64,000 nt of DNA from Dendrophyllia cribrosa (GCA_024195265.1 JAJLRJ010000005.1:48153394-48217393), one strand, 5' to 3'; positions 8,188 to 20,464 are shown, counted from the first letter of the stretch. Made by a program: numbers and translations. Notes: generated from the sequence alone by a model not told the origin.

Positions 8188-8904
8188 TAAGTATTATAGC
8201 ATATTTGTGTTAGAATAGATTGCTTTGGATACCGGGGACACATTGCACAAGATAGGACATCGAACAAGAGATGCACTAAACATAAGCTTAAGCTTTAAGA
8301 AGCAGTGTAAATAAATAAAGTTTATTTTTTTTTGTCTTTGCCAGCTGTTTCATGTTCACTCCATCATTAAGTAATGCTCCACATAAGAACTATAGTAAAC
8401 TTCATTGTTCTGCGGCATTGGCTCTTTCCCACATAGAATACCTTTGATTTCAAGGATAGAGGAGGGCTGATGGTTCGTTATATTTCAGTATAAAAATAAA
8501 GAAAATCCATTTGCGTCAAACAAAGTTTAGGAAATGTTCGTGCTTAACCAATCAGAATAGCTAATAGACAATACAAGAGACAATAGACAATAGCTAAAAA
8601 TTTTGCTTCTTTGATGAAGTTTCCAAATACAATATTTTTTAAAACTTGCATGTTGTGCGATTGGGTCTCAAATTACTTGAAACCTTAAAAAAATTAGACA
8701 AAATGCACCTTGAACCTTGACTTTTTAGCTTTTGTTAAGTCTTGGCCAATGAGATCACTAGTTGTAACAATGAAAAAAGTTGACATTCCATCGTGCATTG
8801 CCGTTCAGCACTATCCTTCTTATGCAGATCATTACTTAATATTTTAATGTTTTTCCTGCAGCACACTCCATCCCCCCGCCCCCTTACCACCCCTCCCCCC
8901 CCCC
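8188..8904. other. AT-rich spacer between Polinton end and next transposon
   Basis: I see no gene, RNA or clear repeat boundary here. The last 40 bases are C-rich and abut the terminal inverted repeat that starts at 8905. Confidence 0.5.
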
Positions 8905-9331
8905 CAACCTCGTTCCCAGGGCTTTTCCTTTAGAGAGGGGCGGCGGGAAAAGACCCTGGCATCGGCTGATCACGTGGTGTTCTTAAATAATAATTATAAC
9001 ACTAATGTATGCATTCCTGTGGTTAATCCTGTATTTTTATTGGTTGATGGAATTTGCTCAAAAATTACATTAGCGTTGCGATTTCTAACATCGCCATAAT
9101 ATTGTGGCTCATAAAATCAAGTAATTGTATGTAATATGGGGGTGGCAGGTCTGCACGACTCTTACCTCATGCTCCTTCTATATGTTTTGAACAGGTATTC
9201 TACATTTAGCCGTTTGTTAAGGAGAATTTTAGTGACTGTAGAGTGCAGACTGAATTTTAAAACCTTTCAAAAGCCGCGTGCAACAGACTAGAGGTCAAGT
9301 CTGTCGGTTGTAGTTTCCCGTGGTGTCGCGC

Positions 9332-10687
9332 TTGTAGATTAAATTGACCTCATTTTAGCGTCCATTTTTGTCTGGCGGTTGTGTGTTGTTTTCGCCATTA
9401 GTATTGGCATGTAGATTTTTATGTAGGAAAGGTTTGAATTTCTCTAACTTTTCTCTCTGAAATACCGGACATGACAGGATCTGAAATGATCTGTTGTCCG
9501 TGAATGTCTTTCCTGCTATTTATGTCACGCTGGGCCCAGCCATTTTAATTTTCATGATCCAAGCTTTATAGCAGAGAGAGTTGTAGCTTAATAAGCTATT
9601 CAACTTGTAGAGAGTTGAAGTTTGTCTCAGTCAAGACTGTAATTTTAGCTTCCTTTCGCTACGCTTTATAGCCGCGTGGAGCTCGCTGCCGGTTTGTACT
9701 AAAACCTCCGTTGTCAATTTTGACAGTCTGGCGAGTGCTTCGTTAACGTCACTATTTCATTCAGGCAAGACCATGGTTTCGGTTCACCTCTCGAACCTCG
9801 TCAGTTGCCGGGTTTGTATTTGCTAGTTGCTACCTTTATAGCAACGCATATTTTTGTTGAGAACGGTCAAACCATATTCTGCTCGACATAATTTTCAAAC
9901 AAGTATTTATACCCTTGGTGGGGATCGAATTTCCTAAGCGTGTATTTCTTTGGAAGGCATTATTTGAAAATTTTAGCACTTTCTTCTCTTGGCTGAATTG
10001 AGGATATTTCTAAATGTGAGCGCTTTCGTTTCCTGCACAATCCTTCTTAAGTTCGGAATGGATGCTATTAGATCAGTGCGCAAGGGTATAAATACATGTT
10101 TGAAAATTATGTCGAGCAGAATGGTTTAACCGTTCTCAACAAAAATCCCGGGACAAAAATATGCGTTGCTAAAAAGGTAGCAACTAGCAAATACAAACCC
10201 GGCAACTGATGAGGTTCGAGAGGAGAACCGAAACCATGGTCTTGCCTGAATTAAATATCGGAGAAATAATGGCGTAAACGAAGCACTCGCCAGACTGTCA
10301 AAATTGACAACGGAGCGAGCTCCACGCAGCTATAAAGCGTAGCGAAAGGAAGCTAAAATTACAGCCTTGACTGAGGTAAACTTCAACTCTCTACAAGTTG
10401 AATAGCTTATTAAGCTACAACTCTCTCTGCTATAAATCTTGGATCATGAAAATTAAAATCCTGCAAAGACAAATCTAAAATAGCTGGGCCCAGCGTGACA
10501 TAAATAGCAGGAAAGACATTCACGGACAACAGATCATTTCAGATCCTGTCATGTCCGGTATTTCAGAGAGAAAAGTTAGAGAAATTCAAACCTTTCCTAC
10601 ATAAAAATCTACATGCCAATACTATTAAATGGCGAAAACAACACAACAACCGCAGGCAGAAAAGGACGCTGAAATGAGGTCAAATCT
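9332..10687. mobile_element. 1.36-kb foldback element inserted in the left terminal repeat
   Basis: Two arms of about 0.58-0.6 kb (about 9342-9920 and 10083-10687) are inverted copies around a spacer of roughly 160 bp. The insertion limits follow from the uninterrupted right copy of the host repeat, where GTCGCGC is directly joined to GGGTAGG; here the two are separated by 9332-10687. There is no coding capacity. No clear target duplication is seen at the junctions. Confidence 0.75.
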
Positions 10688-10714
10688 GGGTAGGACTAAT
10701 CTGCGGAACTGCAG

Positions 10715-10761
10715 ACCGCGGAACCTGCGGAACCTGCGGAACCTGCGGAACCTGCGGAACC
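10715..10761. repeat. 9-bp tandem repeat (TGCGGAACC)
   Basis: About five units in the left terminal repeat. The inverted counterpart at about 13854-13892 has about four, a copy-number difference in otherwise identical sequence. Confidence 0.7.
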
Positions 10762-11989
10762 TAGATTTTTTTTTAATAAAATGATAGTACAAATCATAAA
10801 ATGGTCTACAAGTGGTTGATTTCTCAATAAACAGTCAGAAGAAAAAGAGATAAAGAAACGAAATGGGAAAAAAGGGTCGGGAACCGGACAAAATAAATTA
10901 AGTCACGCGTCACGCAATTGTACGCGTAGTTTTGTTGTGAATATCGAATCAGGATTTCAGTTTTCGATTGACAGTTCTCCTAGCAAACTGTTACAGTACA
11001 AAACACCGTGAGTTTATGTGATGAATATATGGAATATTTGTACTGCAGATATACATTTTAAGCATATGAAATATACATTTTAAGCTTGCTTTTCTCAACT
11101 GCTTAAGTTGAGTACATTACTGCGAGGATCTTTCATTTGCTTAAAACGGCGTGAGTTTATTGTACTGAAATACCGTTTATTGTTTAATTTTTTATGTTAA
11201 GGGTTCATTAAGGTAAAAGAAAGTGAAATGATTAAGATAATATTGAAGGTAAAAAGATAAAATTGAACCACTTCTCGGTACTTTGTATTCAGCAGTGCGG
11301 TAAGTTGCTCATGTATGTACATTTAAAATCGGTTTTGATTTCACCTTTGATGTCACATCACCCCAGTATAATGCTCGTACAAAGATCTTCGGGTTCAATG
11401 TCGTAAATAGGGTGGGAAAATTGAGGATTACCAAAGGTAGTGTTGATTTATTCACCTCCGATCGAGTTTTGACTATGATATCATGACAATTCCCAACTAT
11501 AATAAGCTGTTAAAAAATTCAGGGAAATGATATATTAACGACTTTTCTTCTTGATGGAGTGAAGGGGCAAGGAAACGCCAACTCATTTTTTTAGCCTTTA
11601 TAAAAGCATAAATTATATTTTATATCATACTTGTATCTCCTACCTTTCCTAACGCTCGTCATGCTATCTGTGAAAAATCTGCGAAGGTTAAACATGCTGC
11701 CCAAATGAATGTTCCGTTTCATTTTGTGGCCCGTTGTTGTTAAACTGTGCTTGCTGTGATAATACTGCTTTATTAATTTCATGGGCTTGTACGGTAACCG
11801 TAAACACAACTTTTATTTATTAACGTGTTAATCTCTTACGTACGAATCTCTTTAAAATACCTATTTTTGACAATAAAGTAACTTTAAATACCCCAAACAG
11901 TTTCAAATCACTTACAATTTAAATTTGTACCCAGAACAGTTAGAAATCAATTAAAAACCCAACTCAGTTTGAAATCATTAGGGTGAGTT

Positions 11990-12159
11990 CCTTTGGGTTG
12001 ATCCGGATCAGTATCAGCGATCCGAGATCACTTGGATCACTGTGCACCTGTGAGTCCTTGCTCAGAGTTGATTTGCCGAATCCTTAGATCACGGTGCCAT
12101 GATCCAATTGATCTCAGATCACTGATCCTGATCTGGATCATCCCAAAAGAACGCACTCT
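11990..12159. mobile_element. MITE-like hairpin, 170 bp (GAGTKMGTTCYTTTGGGWTGATCC ends)
   Basis: The left end reads GGGTGAGTTCCTTTGGG, and the right end is its inverted, slightly diverged copy. The arms are about 60 bp, built from repeated GATCC/GATCA words. It lies in the interior of the large transposon. There is no coding capacity. Confidence 0.6.
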
Positions 12160-12884
12160 TAATTTAAACAAATGCAAACAACAGAAGTTATAACTCAATG
12201 GAAACGCAACCAGCGGCCATAACCTTAGGGAAAAATAGACGGAAAACAAATTATTTCCGTCCTAAACAGCCATAATTGCCAACAAAACGTTTTACGTGTT
12301 TTGAGGTAGTCGTCACGATCTATTTCAGCGACAAGACTTAGATCAAAATGAGATCGGATCGAGAAGCGAAAAATCGTACCTGCCACTCTCAAGGTGATGT
12401 CAGCGTCGTGACATTTGTTTTTTTGTTGTTGTTGTTTTTATGTCTTGCAAGGAAATCTCTTTCTTTAAAACTTCGGGGCTTTTGAAATTGTACTTTTGAC
12501 ATCAGATTTTAAAGCAAGCCTGCAGTTAAGTTTCAAACAGATTTAACACCTGCTTACATCGTTCGCGTTTGCCTACACTGAGACAGAAATCGTGCATCTG
12601 TGGCTTGGCGGTTCACATGTGTAATTTTCACTGATAAAAGATAAAAGATAATTTGAACCCGATAAAGTTAAATATAACAGACTTGTTCCTCATATCAACC
12701 TTGCAGATGTCCAAATTTCAACTTATTGAGAATGCCTGCCTAACGTGCATGCCACCTTGGGCCACGAAGTGCAAATTAACATGTTTTGTCCTTCTTGTGC
12801 AAAACTATAACAAGTATTTGCCCAGATGTTAGTCTGAAAATTTCAGATTAAGGTGAAATAGAGTCAACGGACTAAGCGTGGCGC

Positions 12885-13433
12885 CATTAGTCAATGAAAA
12901 CCCCGGCCCCCCACCCCCGGGACATAACGGGAATTTAACGCGTCCAAAGCTGGGATTTAACGCACCCCAGTAAGCGGTGAATTTAACTAAACGTCAGTCA
13001 ATCAGGGAATGAGCGGTAATTTTAGAGCACGCGATTATCTAAAGTGGGGACGACAGCAAGACTCTTCCAGGATGGCGTCAGAGGGGAGAGAGGAACTACG
13101 TTTCCTTTATCATTTTTGAGTGAAATCAGTATGTTGAAAGCCGGCTTGCGCCGCAAATTTAAAGCGCGGCTTATTGAATGAATAGTTTTTAATGATAGAA
13201 CCGAAGACAGATGAAGTTTTGACGATATTATCGACTATAACAACGATCCCGATTTGATTTGTTTCTTTATTTGGTTCGTATGCCCCACCTATGCGGGGCT
13301 TTTAACAGAGGTCTTGGCCCCGGAGGCCGGGTATTAGGCCGATTTTAACACTTGGTGAGTGTTAAATCCCCCGCTAAGTCCCGGGGGTCGGGGGCCAGGG
13401 GGGCAGGGGGCCAGGGTTTCAATTGACTGATGC
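12885..13433. mobile_element. Short inverted-repeat element, about 550 bp
   Basis: The ends are inverted copies: ATTAGTCAATGAAAACCC on the left, and on the right the reverse of ATCAGTCAATTGAAACCC. Both are followed by C-rich tracts, CCCCGGGAC and ATTTAAC. The middle has no recognisable gene. It is nested in the larger transposon. Confidence 0.55.
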
Positions 13434-14268
13434 ATTAACTTCTTATAATTTTAACTGCAAGTTTGCCGGAAATATATATGGAAAATTGAGAACGCAACTG
13501 GGTTGAATACAATCAGATGCCTAGTAACTTATCTGCTATCATATAAATCGCCCAGAATTTATGTTTCACGAAAACTTTCGTTATCAGACTCACAATTCAA
13601 CGCATGGCGCCATTCGGCCATTTTGACGTGAAGTAGAACTGTCAATCGAAAACTGAAATCCTGATTCGATATTCACAACAAAACTACGCGTACAATTGCG
13701 TGACGCGTGACTTAATTTATTTTGTCCGGTTCCCGACCCTTTTTTCCCATTTCGTTTCTTTATCTCTTTTTCTTCTGACTGTTTATTGAGAAATCAACCA
13801 CTTGTAGACCATTTTATGATTTGTACTATCATTTTATTAAAAAAAAATCTAGGTTCCGCAGGTTCCGCAGGTTCCGCAGGTTCCGCGGTCTGCAGTTCCG
13901 CAGATTAGTCCTACCCGCGCGACACCACGGGAAACTACAACCGACAGACTTGACCTCTAGTCCGTTGCACGCGGCTTTTGAATGGTTTTAAAATTCAGTC
14001 TGCACTCTACAGTCACTAAAATCCTCCTTAACAAACGGCTAAATGTAGAATACCCGTTCAAAACATATAGAAGGAGCAAATGGCATTAAAAACATGAGGT
14101 AAGAGTCGTGCAGGCCTGCCACCACCATATTACACTCTCGTATTTGATTTCACATCTAATTTATTACACCCAGGTTTTTCGGGTGTCCGATGGGCACGTG
14201 ACCAGCCGATGCCAGGGTCTTTTCCCGCCGCCCCTCTCTCGAAGGGAAAAGCCCTGGGAACGAGGTTG

Positions 14269-14885
14269 CCCCCCCCCCCCCCCCCCCCCCTTGCCACCCT
14301 TCCCCCCATTGGTCCCAGACTAAAAATCAATATTGCTTGACCCATTTCACTGGAGGTTGTTGGGGGAGGGGGTCAGGGAGGTTTGTTATCCCCCCCCCCC
14401 CCTTCATGCCAACCTCATTCCCAGGATCAGTAAAAGACCCTGGGAACAAGGTTGCGTTCATGCCTCTTTGTGCTGCACAATTTTATACCACTTCCCTGTT
14501 GATTCCCTATTTCTCCTTCTACCTGCTCTCTCACGAATATTATTTATTTCCTGTTCTGACCATCTCCCTCTCAGGTCCTGCCACAGTTCTCTTCTTTGTT
14601 CTCAGCTGGCCTAGTTTTAGACCCCCCAAAAAGACCTATTTATAAATTCACGCCCCAAAAAGTCTAACGGCCCAGAACATAACCCCCGAAAAGCATCTTT
14701 CTCTGTGCATAAAAAGGTTATGCTTTTTGTTGACCCCCAAAAAAGTCCTGAAAGGTCTGCGCACCTCCCGTTACTATTCCCACCCCTCTCGCGTGACCGA
14801 GCGTAAGTTCTGAGCATTTCGTGACGTTTTGTTACTTCCGCTGACCGTATAAAACACGCAGGCTCCATCACACGTGTGAACCGAC
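14269..14885. other. Spacer and HSD17B10 upstream region
   Basis: It contains a run of about 22 C (14269-14291) at the transposon edge, a second C run near 14391, and a short hairpin at 14410-14455 whose arms (AACCTYRTTCCCAGG) match the end of the large transposon, so it is probably a tiny relative. The last 250 bases before the ATG at 14886 should hold the promoter; I see no TATA box. Confidence 0.45.
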
Positions 14886-17800
14886 ATGGCGGCTATACAT
14901 AAAACTATTTGTATTGTTACCGGCGGTGCTTCGGGTTTAGGACGGGCAACTGTTCAAAGACTGGCACGAAATGGAGCAAAAGTAGTTATAGCTGATCTTC
15001 CATCAAGTGATGGAGAAAACGTAGCCAAAGAAATTGGGGAGAATTGTTGTTTCGCGCCAACTGATGTGAGCTTGCGTAACCCTAGTAAAATTTTATCTTA
15101 ATTTTTAAATTTAGATCTATTCATGCTCATTTCATGACGTTGTTAGGGTTTCTAAAAGCTACTGTTTTGATTTATCTCTTCTTTAAGTAAGATTTTGAAA
15201 AGAAATTCTTTACAGAAAGTTGCGCTGGTTTTTGCCTTGGGTCAGTTTGGGGGCATTTATGGGGGTGGGGTGGGGGAGTACAGTGTCTTATTAAAATTTC
15301 GGAATTTTTCGCATTTCCCAGGTTACGTCAGAGGGTGATGTTCAACAAGCGATCAAACTTGCTAATGAGAAGTTTGGACCTCTCAATGTTGCAGTTAATT
15401 GTGCTGGGATAGGTATTGCTGTGCGAACAATCTCCAAAAAGGGAGTGCACCCTCTTAATCAATTTGAAAAAGTCTTGAAGGTAAATGTCTCTGTTTTTCC
15501 ATTAAAAAAATGAAAGAATAAAAAGTAGCATTGCTATTTTTCATTCTAAAATGTGTCTGAAACATGATTGGAAGAAGTTCTAGATGGGCAGCTCTAGGCT
15601 CCCAGAATAGTTCTCCCCTTGCAGACGTGGCAGTTGGATTAATAAAACAAGTCGGCAGTGATTGACGTTTGGATCACAGTGTACTCCACTTCAGAACTTA
15701 AGTGGCTAAATATTTTTAATGGGAAAGGGTTGCATGATGATCCCAAAAGATGTACATGTAGAAGGCTGTCTTTTAGAGATTGCCCTGAAACAATTCAATA
15801 AATTATTTACTAATGTGTGGTTCCAGGAAATTTCCATGCAACATGTACATTATTATGTACCCTTCTACCTCATTGAAGGTCATTAGAAATGCCAAGGGGG
15901 GGAGGGGGGATTCTCAATAGCCAAAGTTTCTAAAGGAAAGTTTGAAGCTAAATTGGATTTTCCAGAGGTGTGGAGGGGGAGGGGGGAAGGGGGAGGTTGG
16001 GGGACGATGGATATATCTGGAACAACACAATAGATATTTCTATTACAGTTCTTAGGAATTGTACTGCATTGTTTTTGGTGTGCAAGCTGTTGTGCAGTGA
16101 TGTAAGGTTTCAAAATGATGTTGATTTTTTGTGTTACTCACCAGGTAAATACCATTGGAACATTTAATGTTATTCGTCTTGTGGCAGAACAAATGGTGAC
16201 AAATGAACCAAATGAGGGAGGGGAGAGAGGGGTGATTATCAACACAGCCAGTGTGGCTGCCTATGATGGCCAGATTGGTCAGGCAGCTTATTCTGCATCA
16301 AAAGGTGCTATTGTTGGAATGACACTACCAATAGCTCGGGATTTATCGAAAAATGGCATTCGAGTTAATACAGTTGCTCCAGGTAAGCTAGCCCAATTCT
16401 TAGATGATCCAAGGTAGTTTACACTAGTGTGTACTCCCTCCTCTTCCCCACATCTGAGAGAAGTTTGCAATATCCCAGATCAAAAATGTGATTTTTCAAC
16501 TGTACATGTATGTGTTTGGCTTAAAGACCCAGTATTGTCCATTATGCATTGCGTGCTGCGAGCATCAGCGGCCATTTTCTTGATGTTGAAAAATCTGGTA
16601 GGTCTTATAGCTCTTTGTAATCCGTTTGCATCGGCCATGTCGGTTGTTAAACATTTATTCGAGTATATAGCTTATTTATCAGGCAACACATAACGTAAAT
16701 TAATATAAAACGTTTGAACAGAACAGAAGCATGAGATGATATAATTCCTTTCCATGGCTATGGAATAGAATGTTTGCCGCGAGAAAAGCTAAACCCCGGA
16801 AAACAATAGAAGCCTCGCTCCCGTGCAAACCAAAACAATAACAGAGGCGTGTGAAGCATAATGGACAATACTGGGTCTTTAAGTTTTATTTGAACAGAAA
16901 AACATCCTCGGCGAGCACCTCTCCGAAGCGACCACTTTTCCAAAATACTTAATTTCCAGTGAAATCATTATAGTTGAAAGCTCTTGAAAGTGATCGCGAC
17001 CACTTTTAACTCTGGTGATTTGATTTTTCTATTGTTTTTTAACCTTCAGATTAGCCTCGCTATTGGCAATAAATATTATTCTTGAATTTATTAAAGAAAG
17101 ATAAATGACCACTCACCCATATTTCAATGTCCAGTAAAAAATTAAAATTCTGTCACTTGTTTTAAAACTTTATGTTAAAACATTTTGCACTAGTAGTTGC
17201 TTTGTACCCCGGGGGGGGGGGACTCCCATATAAAAATGACGGGGCTGCTCGTCGTACCTTTAAGGGGTCAAAATTTGTGCATTGGTACCTCTTAGGATGC
17301 TAAAATTCAAAATGACCCCGTTGGAATTATCATGATACCTTTTAGGGTATGAAGCCCAGAATATGACATGTGGACATGTGTTGTTTAAGAATTGGTACCT
17401 CTTAGGGGTAAAAATTTGTTTGAGCCATGCCCATCAAACAACATTCTGGTACCTTTTAGGGTGCTTTTCGAAAATTTCCGACAAGCACCCCCGTCATTTT
17501 TGTATGGGAGTCCCCTCCCCCGGACTTTGTACATTTAACTTACTACAGGTTCATATGATTCAAAGTTAAGACAACCTGTGTTCTGATCTCTTGTAAGCGA
17601 CCACCTCCAGTATGTAACCACCTTGGTTTTGCATTTTGGATGGTGGCTTACATGAAGTTCAACTTTAGTACAATATCCACTTACAAGTCCAGACACTTGA
17701 AGACGTCGGAGCATGTCCAACCTATGTCGAATTTGAGACCTTTTTTTTTTTGCGCTCATTTTGCCTCATTTTTGGCATGTAATCTACAAATTAATTGCAA

Positions 17801-19489
17801 AACATTGTTCAGAATTTTTTTATGCTGTAGTTTCTGTCGTTTTAGAGAAATAACGTATGCAAAAAAACAAAAATTAACTAAACTCCCTGTCTTTCCGTTG
17901 AATCCCGCTCGAGAAAATGAATCTCAAAGTTTACCCGAATTTCTCAATTTTATGCCGAGGTTTTTTCACTTCAGATGGCCAAGTTTGGGCCCGTGCCGCT
18001 AAATCCCGCTCAAGAAAAATTTATCCCAAAGTTCGTTCCCTCAAAATCGCTTCATTTTTATCGCCGATGGTCAGCTAAGGTGCCGCAAAGCATGTCGGGA
18101 TATCAGTGGCGACATCGAGCACGGGTTCGGCTATAGCACGGGCGTAGAGTGAGGGTCGGACACCTTTTTGAGACTTATATAACGTAATGTCGACACTTTA
18201 GAAAATCTAAAATCCCCACGGAGGATTGAACCTGTGACCTCAGCTAGGCTTAGGCTTACATAGCCTACCGTACCACTGTACCACCTAGCTTCTCGGGTTG
18301 CTTAGTCCTAAATTTAATTATATAAACTGCTACCCCTAACATCAACTGAAAGCTAACCGGTTACTCCGTTATATAAGTCTCAATAAGGTGTCCGACCCTC
18401 CCTCTCCGCCCGCGCTATAGTGTTTTCCATCGAGCACGGAATGCCCACCGAAACAAAATACGGAAAATATTATAAGTCTCGACGCACTTCGGATATCGGG
18501 CATTTCGACTACGGCACGGGATGGCAAATGGGCCACAACTCACAACACTGCCCCTTTTCTGATCCGAAGTGATTCCAGACTTTCTCGCCGGCTCCGTCTT
18601 GCCAACCAACGTCTATTTTCACCTTGAGCGCGAAATGGCGATTTAGACACAAGGTGGGACAAGAAACACAACTCGTTTCTTTGAGAGGTGCTAGAGACTT
18701 ACGGATTTCAGGACTTAATGATGTTCTTCCATCACCGGACGGGCCTCAAACATACACACGCTACGGACGATGTGTTAACCGAAGCGAACTCGGCTGTCGC
18801 GATCGATAAGCGAGCCAGGCGTGCGTAAATAGCAGTATTTTTGTTCAGGTTGTTGGCACTGGTCAAGAGCATTGTGGTCGCATAGTCTCACGGCCAATCT
18901 GCTTTTAATGGCGTCGTTTTGGAGCACGTTTCGTACAGTTTTGGAAGGAACTACGCTCGGATGTACGGTCAAATCACTAGAGGGCCAGAACTCATCTTTC
19001 TTCAGGTAGTTTAGTTTAGTTAATTTCACTTTTTATATACGTTTTTTTCTCTAAAATGACAGGAAAACCAGCATACAAATTTCTGAACGATGTCTTGAAG
19101 TTAATTTGTAGGTCACATGCCAAAAATGGGGCAAAATAAGCGTGAAAAGACAAAAAAAGGTCTGAAATTCAACATAGGTTGGTAATGCTCCAGACGCTTC
19201 ACTTAACTTTGTTTTGAAACTTCCCTACAATGACTCCATCGGGACTGTTGTAGAAATATTTAACTATCAATATAACATAAAAATCATTTTATTTTCAGGA
19301 CTTTTTCTTACTCCACTGCTTATGGGATTACCTGAGAAAGTAAAAGACCAGCTAGGAAAACAGGTGCCATTTCCAAGTCGTCTGGGAGATCCTGCTGAAT
19401 ATGGACAGTTGGTGCAAAGCATTATTGAGAATCCGATGTTAAATGGTGAAGTTATAAGGCTAGATGGAGCACTGCGCATGCAGCCTTAA
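14886..19489 (+). CDS. HSD17B10: 3-hydroxyacyl-CoA dehydrogenase type 2 / 17-beta-HSD type 10, four exons
   Basis: Coding exons: 14886-15065, 15322-15480, 16145-16382 and 19299-19489 (stop included), all with GT/AG introns and matching phases, giving 255 aa. A short-chain dehydrogenase of mitochondria: it oxidises 2-methyl-3-hydroxybutyryl-CoA (isoleucine breakdown) and steroid hydroxyls, and in animals is also the MRPP2 subunit of mitochondrial RNase P. Seen: Rossmann loop TGGASGLG (12-19), Asp37 after the second strand (NAD preference), NCAG (86-89), catalytic Ser149, Tyr162 and Lys166 in YSASK, and the C-terminus [14 protein letters not shown], nearly as in vertebrates (261 aa in human). 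The first ATG gives the expected N-terminus, six residues shorter than human. Intron 3 (2.9 kb) is full of transposons. The gene appears intact. Confidence 0.95.
16521..16882. mobile_element. TTAA-flanked MITE, 362 bp (piggyBac-like signature)
   Basis: Both ends carry TTAA followed by the inverted AGACCCAGTATTGTCC. The TTAA target and short perfect inverted repeats suggest mobilisation by a piggyBac-type (or Kolobok-type) transposase. No coding sequence. In intron 3 of HSD17B10. Confidence 0.65.
17208..17524. mobile_element. CCCGGGG-ended MITE, copy 1, 8-bp target duplication
   Basis: The element begins CCCGGGGG...ACTCCCATATA and ends with the inverted counterpart. CTTTGTAC occurs directly on both sides (17200-17207 and 17525-17532), an 8-bp target duplication. 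The interior holds repeated GGTACCTYTTAGGG words. It is closely similar in sequence and length to the element at 41489-41814. In intron 3 of HSD17B10. Confidence 0.75.
18131..18420. mobile_element. 290-bp palindromic-end element with internal Pol III box-like motifs
   Basis: The ends are inverted over about 58 bp (CTATAGC..GGGCG, then GAGGGTCGGACACC). The middle, read on the minus strand, has an A-box-like TGGTACAGTGG (18273-18283) and, 40 nt on, a B-box-like GGTTCAATCC (18223-18232), the spacing of a tRNA gene. It is nested inside the 17688-19205 element. Confidence 0.6.
18223..18283 (-). promoter_or_regulatory. tRNA-like Pol III A box and B box
   Basis: Against the general consensus TRGYNNARNGG (A box) and GGTTCRANTCC (B box), the fits are good but not perfect. 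A clean tRNA cloverleaf could not be drawn, so this looks like a tRNA-derived internal promoter and not a tRNA gene. Confidence 0.45.
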
Positions 19490-19520
19490 AAATACTTCTT
19501 TTTGATAAATGGCTGCACTG

Positions 19521-19526
19521 AATAAA
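19521..19526 (+). terminator. Poly(A) signal AATAAA of HSD17B10
   Basis: AATAAA lies 32 nt after the stop codon and is the first such hexamer downstream, predicting a very short 3' UTR. Confidence 0.6.
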
Positions 19527-19590
19527 GGCTTTGAAAAGGATTTTTTTAAACTTGGTATTTCTCAGAAATTAATAGAAATGCACTCTTAAT

Positions 19591-20033
19591 CCCGGGGGGG
19601 GGGGGGGGGGGGTACTCAACAAAGTTTTGTACGGGGATGTTCCGCCCCGAGGTCCAAACCCTTACCCTTTCATATACCGTTTTTGACAGAAAAGGTACCC
19701 CTTTCATATACCTTTCATTGAAAATGGTACCCCTTTCATATACCTTTCGTTGAAAATGGTACCCCTTTCATATAGCCTTTGCGTGCGTCTGTTTGATATA
19801 TTTTGAAAGGCCCTTTTTATAATACTTAAATTGCAGTTTTCCCTACCTTTTTTATGCTTCAACTCGTGTTTTCGCTACCATTTCCTATTCTTCGCGAAAT
19901 CCCTACCCTTTCATAAACTTCAACTTGTGAAATCCCGACCCTTTCATTTACCTCCAGCCTCAAAAAGGTACCCCTTTCGGGCGGAGCATCCCCGCATAGC
20001 CCATTATAGGGAGTACCCCCCCCCCCCCCCCGG
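19591..20033. mobile_element. CCCGGGG-ended MITE, second family, 8-bp target duplication
   Basis: It starts CCCGG followed by about 20 G and TACTCAACAAAG, and ends in a long C run and CCGG. CTCTTAAT is present directly on both sides (19583-19590 and 20034-20041). The interior has repeated GGTACCCCTTTCATATACC words. Different sequence from the 17208 element but the same terminal and target-site logic. Confidence 0.7.
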
Positions 20034-20041
20034 CTCTTAAT

Positions 20042-20464
20042 GCTCAACTGGTAATACGGATGTCACAATAGATGCTCTCATTAATTGCACTCAACACAAA
20101 TTACACAAATGATTATTTATTTTGAACACAAACACGGCCTTTTATACCTCTTGAAATGATCAGCCAGATACTATGTAATGTTTAACCACTAATTAATATA
20201 AGTGGTTGTAATAGCCAGAAATAGCTTTATTGTGTTAGGCAGGTTAGGTGGATGTATGAATACTTTTCAGTAACTGGCGAGCTGAGTGTAGTAAAAATGT
20301 CAGATTTGAGTAATTAAAAAAAATAAATAAAAAAATAAACATAGTTCGTAACCAGGGGCGTACCTGAAAAAGTCGAAAAAAAAAGAAAGAAACGTTTGGG
20401 ACTTGAGGGTGGGGGGAGGAGGTAGGGGGAGTGTTTGAAAACAGTGTACGCCCCTGGTAACCCA
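20042..20464. other. Intergenic spacer
   Basis: AT-rich sequence with a poly-A-rich patch near 20317-20385. No gene or RNA seen. Confidence 0.4.

Larger units (their letters stand above)
8905..14268. mobile_element. Non-autonomous DNA transposon with 0.6-0.7 kb terminal inverted repeats
   Basis: The right repeat (13635-14268) matches in reverse the left repeat, which is split into 8905-9331 and 10688-10978. Both ends read CAACCTCGTTCCCAGGG. The inner parts (10688-10978 against 13635-13917) appear identical except for the copy number of a 9-bp unit TGCGGAACC. The outer parts differ at several positions, and the left one has about 150 bp of extra AT-rich sequence. The 2.66-kb interior (10979-13634) has no credible coding sequence and holds two smaller elements. 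The superfamily is not identified; the flanks are poly-C, so no target duplication can be read. Confidence 0.8.
17688..19205. mobile_element. 1.5-kb element with about 200-bp terminal inverted repeats
   Basis: Arms 17688-17895 and 19010-19205 are diverged inverted copies; shared words include CCAACCTATGT and CATTTTTGGCATGT. The interior has no credible gene and contains the smaller element at 18131-18420. In intron 3 of HSD17B10. Confidence 0.65.

Noticed and set aside
18200..18310. A tRNA gene
   Set aside because: A and B boxes are present, but I could not draw acceptor and anticodon stems; it sits inside an inverted-repeat element.
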